DNA of 12,164 nt, from contig CAJTOT010000023.1 in NCBI GenBank assembly GCA_910577935.1, forward strand, positions 1-12,164, in the 5' to 3' direction. The stretch comes from an uncultured Hungatella sp. GTDB lineage: Bacteria > Bacillota > Clostridia > Lachnospirales > Lachnospiraceae. The position numbers and the translations under genes were made by a program. The notes beneath the pieces were generated by a model. It worked only from the letters and a program-made list of their open reading frames with translations. It did no database searches and was not told where the DNA came from. Shown in pieces: positions 1 to 6,305 of the stretch. How positions within the stretch are numbered: the first letter of the stretch is position 1; each line of letters starts with the position of its first letter.

Positions 1-80
1 CCGCCAGAACCGCAGGCGCTCAGAGCAGAACCAGCCATAGAGGCTGTCAGCATCACAGCTAAGATGTTTCTTTTTCTCAT
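1..80 (-). CDS. Lipoprotein N-terminus, partial (cut by window edge)
   Basis: Only the first 26 codons are present. They read as a bacterial lipoprotein signal peptide: a basic start (MRKRN), a hydrophobic stretch, then the lipobox LSAC followed by GSG. The mature protein would be lipid-anchored on the outer face of the membrane. The start is well supported by a perfect AGGAGG about 5 bases upstream on the minus strand (84-89). Many such clostridial lipoproteins are substrate-binding proteins of ABC transporters, but nothing of the mature domain is visible and function cannot be called. It lies downstream of the flavin reductase on the same strand but behind a strong terminator, so it is probably transcribed separately. 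Confidence 0.75.
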   Translation of the reverse strand, partial: MRKRNILAVMLTASMAGSALSACGSG

Positions 81-119
81 GATAATCCTCCTTTTTTTCT
101 TGGATTTTTGTATAAAATA

Positions 120-176
120 ACCATAACTTTTTGGGTATTTTTTTTCAAGTATCAAAAAGGAGACACAAAGTATCAA
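120..176 (-). promoter_or_regulatory. Possible promoter region of the partial lipoprotein gene, with a direct repeat
   Basis: Two weak sigma-A-like pairs can be read on the minus strand: TTGATA (171-176) with GATACT (148-153) at 17 bases, and TTGAAA (143-148) with TATGGT (120-125) at 17 bases. AAGTATCAA (plus strand) occurs twice, at 147-155 and 168-176, exactly 21 bases apart, i.e. two helical turns, and overlaps the first pair. The whole gap 81-255 is A+T-rich and holds no gene. Which pair is used, if either, cannot be decided from sequence. Confidence 0.3.
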
Positions 177-256
177 TTTGTGAACTTGCGTAATTGTATA
201 AAACATATAAATAATTTTGGGATTTTAGCGGATGGGATTGTACAAAACAGAGAGAC

Positions 257-298
257 AAAAAGCCCCTGCCAAAACCGGAAGGAGCTTTTGGCAGGGGC
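257..298 (-). terminator. Rho-independent terminator of the flavin reductase gene
   Basis: A perfect 13-bp stem pairs GCCCCTGCCAAAA (262-274) with TTTTGGCAGGGGC (286-298) across an 11-base loop. Read on the minus strand it is followed by a run of five T (257-261). It begins 17 bases past the reductase stop codon, so it ends that transcript and isolates it from the lipoprotein gene beyond. Confidence 0.9.
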
Positions 299-315
299 CG
301 CGGTGATATGGAAAT

Positions 316-2355
316 TTAGAATTCTTCGCCCAGAATCGCTTTTACGGCATAGCGGCCCTGGGTCATGGTGCGGCCGACGGCCACGCCTACAAAATATTCA
401 GGATAGTTGCCGCTGAAGAAACTGCCCGAACAGTCTCCGATGCAGTACAGGCCGTCAATGACCTGGTGCTCTGTGTCGTATACCTGGCATTTTCTGTTGA
501 TGCGCAGGCCGTCGCAGGTGGTCAGGAGGCTGCCGCCCATGAAGTAGCCGTAGAAGGGCGCGTTGTCCACGGCGTGCATGCGGTAGGCTTCTTTGCCGAA
601 GTCGTCATCTGCGCCTTTTTCACACAGCTGGTTGTACCGGGAGACGGTGGCGGCCAGGGTGTCTGCGGGCAGCCCCATCTGAGAAGCCAGTTCTTCGATG
701 GTATCGGCCTTGAACACCAGTCCGGCGGCCACCTGTTCCTCCAGAGACGGGATGACGGCTCCGCCGTGGGCCATATCCACAGCGATCTGGGCGCATCCGT
801 ACTGATCATAGTCGATGATATCCTGGGTCACATCGGAATCCAGAATCGCGGCGTACACACCGTCGGTCTGAAGAGAGGCGGCATAGTTCAGGAAATCATA
901 GGGGCAGGATTCATTTGCGAAGCGGCGGCCCTCCTTGTTTACCTTCAGGTGGGGCTGGGTTCCCAGGATGTACTGTCCCATGGTTCCGGGAAATGCCAGG
1001 TTGCCGTGCCCGTCGTCCGCGTAGCCCGCCTTGACTCCGGGAGCTACCAGCCCTCTGTCAAAGATCATGGGGGCGCACTCTGTGTCCATTTTGGCTCCTG
1101 CCCAGATGCCGGCCCGAATTCCCATGCCCGCATCCGGGGCAAAATAGCTGTTGGCTGTGACGCACTCATCGATGATGGGAGCCAGGGCTTTCACCATTTT
1201 GGGATTGCCGGGATAGCCTCCGGTGGCGAGAATGACGTTGTCCGCATTTACTTTTATGTAAGCGCCGCCGGCATCACTGAAAATGGCGCCGGCCACTTTT
1301 CCGGAGTCTTCCTGTACAAGGCGGACCAGGGACATGGAGTAGGATACCTGGTACCCTTTTGACTGGATATATTGTTCCAGAAATTCGTTGCGGGACTGGG
1401 CTTCGCTGCCCTCCGGCAGGTCGACGGTGTGCCAGATAGACGGAACATAGTATTCCATGTTGCTGCCTCCCACGTGAGTTTCAGGCGCTATATGTATGGA
1501 AGGAACCATGCCCAGACCTTCCAGCCAGGAAACCATCTCGGCGCTGTTGTCTATCCACATCTTGATCACGTCCATGTCGCATTTGTAGGAGGCATAGCGG
1601 GCGATCTCGTTGAGGAGACGGTCCTTCTGGATTGTGACGCCGGCCTCGGCCATCGCTTTGGTGTCCACGGCGCCTATCCAGTGGCGGGTATCTCCCAGAG
1701 CCCCGTTCTGTTCGCAGATTATGAAATCCAGTCCGGCCTCAGCGGCGGTGGCCGCCGCCATCATGCCGCCGTTGCCGGCGCCTATGATCAGCAGGGAAGT
1801 GTCCATGACAGAGGAGATCTGGGAGTCCTGGATTTCCGGCGCCTCCCCTAACCAGTCGTCAGAGTCGTCGCTGCCTGAGTTCTCGTTGAGGGCCGGGGCG
1901 GAGTCCTGAGCCTGGGCGATGCAGTTGCTGACCGCTTTCTGAACGGCCGGGATTGTGATGGCGGCCGTGGCGGAAGTTACCACATCCACGGATTGTTCTT
2001 TCACGATCAGCTGCGCCATCTCCTCGGCGGCCGCCGTGCCGATGGATGGGGTCTCACCGGAGGCGTCGATGACGCAGTCCGTGATGGAGTCCGCGTCAAA
2101 GGTTACTGTGGCGGTAATATAGCTGGAGTATGCCTTTACCGTGGCGGAGTATGTGCCGGGCGTATAGATGCCGGAGGCAGCCTCCTGGGTCGGAGCCGCA
2201 GCGGAGGAGGCTGCCTCCGTGCTGCTCTCGGCTGCCTGGGCGCTGCTCTCAGGGGCGTCGCCTGCGCTGCATCCGACGATGCCCATAGCGGCCAGGCTCA
2301 AGGCCCCGGCTGCCGTACCTCGCAAAAAGTCGCGGCGGGAAATGGGTTTGTTCAT
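316..2355 (-). CDS. Tat-exported flavin reductase lipoprotein (FMN-binding + FAD-binding fumarate-reductase-like)
   Basis: Predicted extracytoplasmic flavoprotein of 679 residues that would reduce an external electron acceptor. The N-terminus has a twin-arginine motif, SRRDFLR (6-12), and a hydrophobic stretch ending in IVGC (26-29), a lipobox, so it should be exported folded and lipid-anchored. A Ser/Ala/Glu-rich linker follows, then an FMN_bind domain (about 62-150) with DVVTSAT (124-130), the expected site of covalent FMN attachment by an ApbE-type transferase. The FAD domain (about 185-679) shows GAGNGG (192-197), NVILATGG (373-380), GRRFANE (476-482) and the C-terminal IDGLYCIGD. The start at 2355 has GGAG 8 bases upstream; a longer frame to 2397 lacks this support. 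Canonical fumarate-binding His/Arg positions appear replaced: YFMGG near 604-608 and NYPEYFVG at 650-657. Fumarate is therefore not an assured substrate; urocanate, cinnamate-like or other enoates are possible by family analogy. It is divergent from the LysR gene and close to tat genes. Confidence 0.88.
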   Translation of the reverse strand: MNKPISRRDFLRGTAAGALSLAAMGIVGCSAGDAPESSAQAAESSTEAASSAAAPTQEAASGIYTPGTYSATVKAYSSYITATVTFDADSITDCVIDASGETPSIGTAAAEEMAQLIVKEQSVDVVTSATAAITIPAVQKAVSNCIAQAQDSAPALNENSGSDDSDDWLGEAPEIQDSQISSVMDTSLLIIGAGNGGMMAAATAAEAGLDFIICEQNGALGDTRHWIGAVDTKAMAEAGVTIQKDRLLNEIARYASYKCDMDVIKMWIDNSAEMVSWLEGLGMVPSIHIAPETHVGGSNMEYYVPSIWHTVDLPEGSEAQSRNEFLEQYIQSKGYQVSYSMSLVRLVQEDSGKVAGAIFSDAGGAYIKVNADNVILATGGYPGNPKMVKALAPIIDECVTANSYFAPDAGMGIRAGIWAGAKMDTECAPMIFDRGLVAPGVKAGYADDGHGNLAFPGTMGQYILGTQPHLKVNKEGRRFANESCPYDFLNYAASLQTDGVYAAILDSDVTQDIIDYDQYGCAQIAVDMAHGGAVIPSLEEQVAAGLVFKADTIEELASQMGLPADTLAATVSRYNQLCEKGADDDFGKEAYRMHAVDNAPFYGYFMGGSLLTTCDGLRINRKCQVYDTEHQVIDGLYCIGDCSGSFFSGNYPEYFVGVAVGRTMTQGRYAVKAILGEEF

Positions 2356-2399
2356 GATTTTTCTCCTTTTCGTCAATATTTTTCCAAAACATCGCAACG

Positions 2400-2418
2400 G
2401 TTCAGACAGCCTCTGAAC
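2400..2418. promoter_or_regulatory. Inverted repeat, possible operator
   Basis: GTTCAGA (2400-2406) and TCTGAAC (2412-2418) form a perfect 7-bp dyad with a 5-base centre. It lies 45 bases before the reductase start codon, in its leader or promoter. Interrupted dyads of this kind are typical of LysR-family operators, but the spacing is not the classical T-N11-A, so assignment to the neighbouring LysR is inference. Confidence 0.4.
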
Positions 2419-2431
2419 GGTCCCGGAACAT

Positions 2432-2451
2432 CGTTACTGTTCACAGTAACG
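2432..2451. repeat. Perfect inverted repeat in the divergent regulatory region
   Basis: CGTTACTG (2432-2439) and CAGTAACG (2444-2451) pair perfectly around a TTCA loop. The hairpin is followed at both ends by a direct repeat, GGAACA (2425-2430 and 2451-2456). Its half-site, read on the minus strand as TGAACAGTAACG, matches 10 of 12 bases of the TGAACTGTTACG motif repeated at 7692-7808. It may therefore be a small dispersed palindromic repeat rather than, or as well as, an operator. Confidence 0.55.
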
Positions 2452-2462
2452 GAACAGCTCTG

Positions 2463-2484
2463 TTTGTGATAATTATTTCACAAA
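2463..2484. promoter_or_regulatory. Inverted repeat TTTGTGA-N8-TCACAAA upstream of lysR
   Basis: TTTGTGA (2463-2469) and TCACAAA (2478-2484) are perfect 7-base arms, ending 5 bases before the lysR -35 box. The arms resemble CRP and Rex half-sites, but the 8-base centre is two longer than the usual 6. The site is well placed for an activator or repressor of lysR and for control of the divergent reductase. Which protein binds is unknown. Confidence 0.4.
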
Positions 2485-2489
2485 AATCC

Positions 2490-2518
2490 TTGAAAAAGAA
2501 GTGTTAATTCTTTATAAT
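2490..2518 (+). promoter_or_regulatory. Sigma-A promoter of the LysR regulator gene
   Basis: TTGAAA (2490-2495) and a perfect TATAAT (2513-2518) are separated by 17 bases. The start codon of the regulator lies 42 bases past the -10 box, giving a short leader. No equally good promoter was found on the minus strand for the reductase, which fits a gene that needs activation. Confidence 0.85.
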
Positions 2519-2560
2519 ACTTATTAGGCCAGCCTGATAACAGATGGGAGGAGAGGGGCT

Positions 2561-3454
2561 ATGTACAATAAGCAGCTGGATACATTTTTCATGGTGGCAA
2601 AGCAGGGCAGCTTTTCAAAAGCGGCGGAGGCTTTGTATATCACGCCCAGCGCCGTGATACAGCAGATCAATAATCTGGAGCAGGATCTTCAGGCGAGGCT
2701 TCTGATCCGCACAAAAAGAGGAACAAAACTGACCAGGGCCGGGGAATATCTTTTTAGAGAAGGCCGGGAATTCGTGGGAATCAGCGGAAGCATTCGCCGG
2801 CAGCTTCATGTTCTGGCAGAAGACATGGAAGAAGAGATCTGCGTGGGGACTACTCTTTTGATGAAGTGTCGTGTGTTTTATGAATTGTGGGGAGACTTTG
2901 CGAAAGAGAACACAGGATGCAGGGTAAAAATGATCAACATGGATGGGGAGAATTACAGAAAAGCGGATATGGTGGAGGGGATCAAAGACGGGGAATGGTG
3001 GCAGGAAGATATGGATTTTCTGGAATTATACACAGTTCCCATTGGATGCGCGGTCCCCAGGGGGCATGAGCTGGCTTCACGGAAAATATTGACTTTTGAG
3101 GAGATGACAGGAAGAACTATGGTTACTATACAAAAGGGGATGTCCCATACTCTGGACAGGCTGCGGGAAGACGCAGTGGAGAGAGGGGTGCATATGATCG
3201 ATGCGGACTGGTATAATCTGTCCCTCTTTGGGATGTGCATAGTTAACGGATATCTTCTGCAGACCCCCCTTTGCTGGAAGGATATCCACCCGGACCTGGT
3301 AACGATTCCCTGCAAGTGGGATTACGCTCTGCCCTATGGCCTGCATTACAAGAAGAACCCTTCAGAGACAGTGAAGAAGTTTTTGGATTATGTTCGCAGG
3401 GCGCCTGTGAGCAGCAACGGTTTTGGCTTTCACGGACAAAAAAATTGCTTGTAA
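2561..3454 (+). CDS. LysR-family transcriptional regulator
   Basis: 297 residues, the usual LysR length. Residues about 1-60 form the winged helix-turn-helix: FFMVAKQGSFSKAAEALYITPSAV is the classic pattern, followed by INNLEQDLQARLLIRTKRGTKLTRAG. The rest is a periplasmic-binding-like effector domain, which is weakly typed; the ligand cannot be named. A GGAGGAGAGG ribosome binding site ends 3-4 bases before the ATG. It is divergent from the Tat-dependent flavin reductase, and the shared 205-base region carries three inverted repeats. This is the standard LysR arrangement, so the reductase is its likely target. It is also followed by the tat genes after 83 bases without a clear terminator, so it may read through into them. 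Confidence 0.9.
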   Translation: MYNKQLDTFFMVAKQGSFSKAAEALYITPSAVIQQINNLEQDLQARLLIRTKRGTKLTRAGEYLFREGREFVGISGSIRRQLHVLAEDMEEEICVGTTLLMKCRVFYELWGDFAKENTGCRVKMINMDGENYRKADMVEGIKDGEWWQEDMDFLELYTVPIGCAVPRGHELASRKILTFEEMTGRTMVTIQKGMSHTLDRLREDAVERGVHMIDADWYNLSLFGMCIVNGYLLQTPLCWKDIHPDLVTIPCKWDYALPYGLHYKKNPSETVKKFLDYVRRAPVSSNGFGFHGQKNCL

Positions 3455-3537
3455 GCGGTTGGAAAATGTGTTATCCTTAAAAAGCTAAAGACTGTAAGAC
3501 AAGACAGATAAAAAGGCGGTTGAGGAGGTTTAAGTGT

Positions 3538-4227
3538 ATGAAGATCGGCATGCAGGAGCTGCTGATTGTCTTTATCGTTGCTCTCATCGTTCTGGGGCCG
3601 GACAAGCTCCCGCTGTACGCGAGAAAATTCGGGGAAGCGCTGAGGGAGTTCCGCAAGTTCTCATCAGAGGCCACGAAGGATATCCGGGAGAGTATCGTGG
3701 AACCTTTGGAGGAGGCCCAGCGTCCTCTCAGGGAGGCTCTGGAGCCTATCACCGAACTGGAAAAAGAGGTGCGGGGCGATATGGAAGGGATTCAAAAGTC
3801 CTTCTCCGATATCGGGAAGCCGGTGAAGAAAGAGGAGAAAGCGGCGGATAACAGCGATTCTGAGGGCGGTGCGCCGGAGAGCGGCGGGGAAGCCGCAGGG
3901 GACGCTCTGGAGGCGGACGGGGAAGCCGGGGGAGATGCCCCGGAGGCAGACGGGGAAACCGCAGAAGACGTTCCGGAGACAGATAAGGCAGCCGCTGGGA
4001 CTGCTTTGGAATCGGAATCCCCGGAACCGGAGACAGGGAAGAGTGAAAACAGTGTCCCAAAAGAGGCAGGACAGCCGGAGGCTGCGGAGACAGACAGCGG
4101 CAATCCGGAAGCAGGATATACAGGGATTTCCCGGGAGGAGCCGGGCGCCGGGACAGCGGAAGGGCCGGTTACGGCGGCAGAGTCAGGCTCCGGGCCGGGA
4201 AATGAACCGGCAGTTATAAATGTATAA
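3538..4227 (+). CDS. tatA: TatA/TatB-like translocase subunit with long acidic tail
   Basis: 229 residues. The N-terminus is a TatA/B fold: one membrane helix (about 5-20, LLIVFIVALIVL), the hinge GPDKLP (20-25), and an amphipathic helix (about 26-45). A charged helical region follows to about 100. The last 120 or so residues are Ala/Glu/Gly/Pro-rich and very acidic, with a tandem 11-residue repeat. Typical TatA is 50-90 residues and TatB up to about 170, so this is unusually long. VLGPDKLPLYARKFG is somewhat TatB-like, and a TatB role is possible. A TTG upstream at 3520 is in frame, but AGGAGG (3523-3528) lies after it and 9 bases before the ATG, so the ATG at 3538 is preferred. It is the first of three tat genes and probably supplies the channel-forming or TatB-like partner of TatC. 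Confidence 0.85.
   Translation: MKIGMQELLIVFIVALIVLGPDKLPLYARKFGEALREFRKFSSEATKDIRESIVEPLEEAQRPLREALEPITELEKEVRGDMEGIQKSFSDIGKPVKKEEKAADNSDSEGGAPESGGEAAGDALEADGEAGGDAPEADGETAEDVPETDKAAAGTALESESPEPETGKSENSVPKEAGQPEAAETDSGNPEAGYTGISREEPGAGTAEGPVTAAESGSGPGNEPAVINV
3886..3984 (+). repeat. Tandem 33-base repeat, three copies, in the tatA-like tail
   Basis: Three in-frame 33-base units (3886-3918, 3919-3951, 3952-3984) encode GEAAGDALEAD, GEAGGDAPEAD and GETAEDVPETD. The tail after them is similarly acidic and low in complexity but less regular. Such repeats expand and contract easily, so strain variation in tail length is expected. Confidence 0.8.
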
Positions 4228-4251
4228 TCATCAGATCAGGAGGATTTAATT

Positions 4252-4416
4252 ATGAAGATTGGAACTCAGGAATTACTTATTGTCTTGGTTATCGCCGTAC
4301 TGATTTTCGGCCCCACCCAGATTCCGAAGTTGAGCAAGATTGTAGGCAAGAGCATCAAGAATTTCCGTTCAGGCATGTCTGACGGAGAGGAAGAAAAAGA
4401 TACAGCCGAGCAGTGA
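4252..4416 (+). CDS. tatA: Twin-arginine translocase subunit TatA (54 aa)
   Basis: A short gene, easily missed. MKIGTQELLIVLVIAVLIFG is the membrane helix, followed by FGPTQIPKL (the FG-P-LP hinge), an amphipathic helix (SKIVGKSIKNFRSGM), and an acidic C-terminus DGEEEKDTAEQ. Its first residues closely match those of the preceding TatA/B-like gene (MKIG-QELLIV), which suggests duplication. A perfect AGGAGG (4238-4243) lies 8 bases before the ATG. Its stop codon overlaps the tatC start by one base, so the two are translationally coupled. TatA oligomers form the pore for folded proteins recruited by TatC. Confidence 0.93.
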   Translation: MKIGTQELLIVLVIAVLIFGPTQIPKLSKIVGKSIKNFRSGMSDGEEEKDTAEQ

Positions 4417-5192
4417 TGAAGAAAGAGAAAACCAGGGCTAAAAAGCAAAAAGAAGAGAGCATGACCCTGACCGGGCACTTGAGGGAGCTGCGGAACAGGC
4501 TGGTGGTCTGCGTTGTCTGTCTCGTGGCCTCGTTTCTGATAGGCCTGCACTTCGCGCCGGAGCTGGTGGAGGCGCTGACTGACATCGGGAAGGCATACGG
4601 ATACAGCTATGTGTTCATTGCGCCCCAGGAATTGCTTATGCAGTACTTTTCTATCGCCCTTCTCGCGGGGGTGTGCATTACATTCCCTGTGATTCTGTAC
4701 CATATATGGGCGTTTGTGCAGCCCGGCCTTCAAAAGAACGAGAATGTTCTTTTTCTGGCAGCCATATTTTTTGGGCTGCTCTGTTTTGTTGCGGGAATCA
4801 TCTTTGCCTACAAGATTATGCTTCCTTTTATGCTTCATTTTCTTATGGGCATCAGCGTGGGGAGCGAGATCACCGCGGCTATCAGCGTGCAGAACTATAT
4901 TACATTCATTCTGACTATTTTCATGATATTCGGCATCGTGTTCGAGCTTCCGGTCATATCCGTTCTGCTGACTCAGATGAGGCTTTTGAAGGTGGAGTGG
5001 ATGAAAAAAGGCAGGAAGGTGATCATTATCGTCATCTTTTTGGTGGCTGCCCTCATCACGCCTCCTGATATTGTGTCACAGATCATGGTGGCGATTCCCA
5101 TGATCGGCCTCTATGAGCTGAGTATCATAATCTGCGGGATTTTGATGAAATTCAGGAGAAAAAAGAATATGAAAAGCGGGGAAGAGGAGTAA
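4416..5192 (+). CDS. tatC: Twin-arginine translocase subunit TatC
   Basis: 258 residues with about six membrane helices, the polytopic receptor that recognises the RR signal peptide and recruits TatA. Family hallmarks are visible: TLTGHLRELRNRL near the N-terminus (the E. coli equivalent is the HL-ELR-RL motif), WAFVQPGLQKNEN, FELPVISV, and TPPDIVSQ. The start is taken as the ATG at 4416, in the overlap TGATG with the tatA stop, because coupling explains the lack of a strong ribosome binding site. A GTG at 4413 and an internal ATG at 4461 (with an AG-rich upstream region, just before the family-conserved start) are alternatives. The Lys-rich extra N-terminus (residues 2-13) would be cytoplasmic. 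With the two upstream genes it forms a compact Tat system. Confidence 0.95.
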   Translation: MKKEKTRAKKQKEESMTLTGHLRELRNRLVVCVVCLVASFLIGLHFAPELVEALTDIGKAYGYSYVFIAPQELLMQYFSIALLAGVCITFPVILYHIWAFVQPGLQKNENVLFLAAIFFGLLCFVAGIIFAYKIMLPFMLHFLMGISVGSEITAAISVQNYITFILTIFMIFGIVFELPVISVLLTQMRLLKVEWMKKGRKVIIIVIFLVAALITPPDIVSQIMVAIPMIGLYELSIIICGILMKFRRKKNMKSGEEE

Positions 5193-5217
5193 AGGCAGAA
5201 AGGGTTTTGGGCTGTAA

Positions 5218-5239
5218 AGACCGCAAGGTCTGAATTTTT
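5218..5239 (+). terminator. Weak candidate terminator of the tat operon
   Basis: A 5-bp stem, AGACC (5218-5222) with GGTCT (5227-5231), is capped by a GCAA tetraloop and followed by GAA and five T (5235-5239). The stem is short, so termination may be partial. Confidence 0.4.
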
Positions 5240-5271
5240 CGAAAATCCCTATGTTCAAACCGCCGGAAATG

Positions 5272-5280
5272 TGGTAGAAT
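5272..5280 (+). promoter_or_regulatory. Extended -10 promoter of the YccA-like gene
   Basis: TGG directly precedes TAGAAT (5275-5280), an extended -10 element. No good -35 box is seen at the right spacing. The start codon lies 59 bases downstream, so the gene appears to be transcribed separately from the tat operon. Confidence 0.55.
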
Positions 5281-5339
5281 CATATTCAAAACAGTAAAAA
5301 GCAGTTGTCTGGCACGGAGTTTGCCGGAAAGGAGTGTCT

Positions 5340-6056
5340 ATGGATTATCAGAATATGAATCAGTATTACGGGAGCGCCTATGAGGCGGCTAAGGAGCATG
5401 AACCCCTGGACAGGTACACGGCCAAAACTTTTGGCTGGATGTTCATGGGACTGATGGTCACGTTTCTCATCGCCGTGGCCGGCTACGCCACAGGCCTGGT
5501 GTGGTATGTGTTTGCGGTTCCTCAGATGGTTTTGGTGCTCGGCATCGCGGAGCTGGGGGTAGTGCTGTATCTGTCCGCCAGAATCACCAAGGTGTCCGTG
5601 GGAACGGCGAGGGCGCTGTTCATAGTCTACTCGGTGCTCAACGGTGTGGTGTTTTCCGCCTATTTTCTGATGTATGAGCTGACCAGCCTGGTGCTGGTGT
5701 TCGGCGCTACCTCCCTGTTCTTCGGGATCATGGCGGCAGTGGGATACTTTGCCAGGGTGGACTTGAGCCGTCTGAGAAATTTCCTTGTGGGCGGGCTGGT
5801 GTTCCTGATGATCTTCTGGGTTGCGTCCATCTTTATCAATCTCCAGAGCTTTGAGATCGCGGCCTGTACTGTGGGAGTGTTTATCTTCCTGCTCTTTACG
5901 GCTTATGATACCCAGAAGATCCGGGCCTATCATCAGGCGTACTGCTATGACGGGGAGATGGCGGGGAAGGCTTCCATCTTTGCCGCTCTTCAGCTGTATC
6001 TGGATTTCATCAATCTGTTTATCTATCTTCTGCGCGCCATCGGGCGGAGAAAATAA
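5340..6056 (+). CDS. Bax inhibitor-1/YccA family membrane protein
   Basis: 238 residues, the usual length, with seven predicted membrane helices after a polar N-terminus (about 1-30). Family features: FTAYDTQKI with Asp190 and LYLDFINLFIYLLRAIGRRK with Asp222. These match the two aspartates that in Bacillus subtilis YetJ form the pH-sensitive gate of a calcium leak channel. E. coli YccA and its relative interact with FtsH, so a role in membrane protein quality control is an alternative. The ATG at 5340 has AAAGGAG (5328-5334) 5 bases upstream. A GTG at 5334 overlaps that site and is less likely. It is a single-gene unit with its own promoter and terminator. Confidence 0.92.
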   Translation: MDYQNMNQYYGSAYEAAKEHEPLDRYTAKTFGWMFMGLMVTFLIAVAGYATGLVWYVFAVPQMVLVLGIAELGVVLYLSARITKVSVGTARALFIVYSVLNGVVFSAYFLMYELTSLVLVFGATSLFFGIMAAVGYFARVDLSRLRNFLVGGLVFLMIFWVASIFINLQSFEIAACTVGVFIFLLFTAYDTQKIRAYHQAYCYDGEMAGKASIFAALQLYLDFINLFIYLLRAIGRRK

Positions 6057-6057
6057 T

Positions 6058-6106
6058 GTTAGTGACAGTCCACGGCAGGGAATGCCCTGTCTGGGCTGTC
6101 ACTGAC
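6058..6106 (+). other. Two-part hairpin in the 3' untranslated region of the YccA-like gene
   Basis: GTTAGTGACAG (6058-6068) pairs with CTGTCACTGAC (6096-6106), 11 bp with one GU. Inside it GGCAGGG (6074-6080) pairs with CCCTGTC (6085-6091) around AATG. No T tract follows, so it is not a textbook terminator. It may stabilise the 3' end or be a small repeat; the true terminator comes after it. Confidence 0.5.
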
Positions 6107-6142
6107 TTAAAGGACCTGGCGGTAACATGAGTCAGGACCGGG

Positions 6143-6187
6143 AAGGGTGTGGAAAAGGAGCTTGCCGCTCTGTTTTCACACCCTTTT
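6143..6187 (+). terminator. Rho-independent terminator of the YccA-like gene
   Basis: GGGTGTG (6145-6151) pairs with CACACCC (6177-6183). The stem continues through AAAA/TTTT around one bulged G and through GAGC (6158-6161) with GCTC (6167-6170), loop TTGCC. Four T follow (6184-6187). It separates the upstream gene from lysC. Confidence 0.85.
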
Positions 6188-6213
6188 GTAATGAGGAAGA
6201 TTATATCTCTTAC

Positions 6214-6242
6214 TTGACAGGGCCTGGATATTACGGTATCAT
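6214..6242 (+). promoter_or_regulatory. Sigma-A promoter of the aspartokinase gene
   Basis: A perfect TTGACA (6214-6219) is followed after 17 bases by TATCAT (6237-6242), one mismatch from consensus. The predicted leader of about 55 bases is too short for a lysine riboswitch or T-box, so the gene looks constitutively transcribed. Confidence 0.85.
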
Positions 6243-6305
6243 TTTATCTTGCGAAAGCGACTGTACATAAGGCAATACAGGGCACCTGCAGAATGGAGGA
6301 TATAG

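Noticed and set aside
466..1362. A 298-codon open frame on the plus strand inside the reductase gene
   Set aside because: It is antisense to a well-supported flavoprotein and its translation lacks domain structure and a start signal.
316..2355. Naming the reductase fumarate reductase or urocanate reductase
   Set aside because: The expected substrate-binding motif is not present as such, and the sequence alone does not identify the acceptor.
3455..3537. A separate promoter for the tat genes
   Set aside because: No -35/-10 pair with acceptable match and spacing could be found, so expression from the lysR promoter is the simpler reading.
5286..5933. A 215-codon open frame on the minus strand opposite the YccA-like gene
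   Set aside because: Its His/Gln/Arg-rich translation is typical of the antisense of membrane protein codons, with no supporting signals.
6188..6305. A lysine riboswitch or T-box before aspartokinase
   Set aside because: The leader from the predicted start site is only about 55 bases and no conserved lysine-box or T-box sequence was seen.
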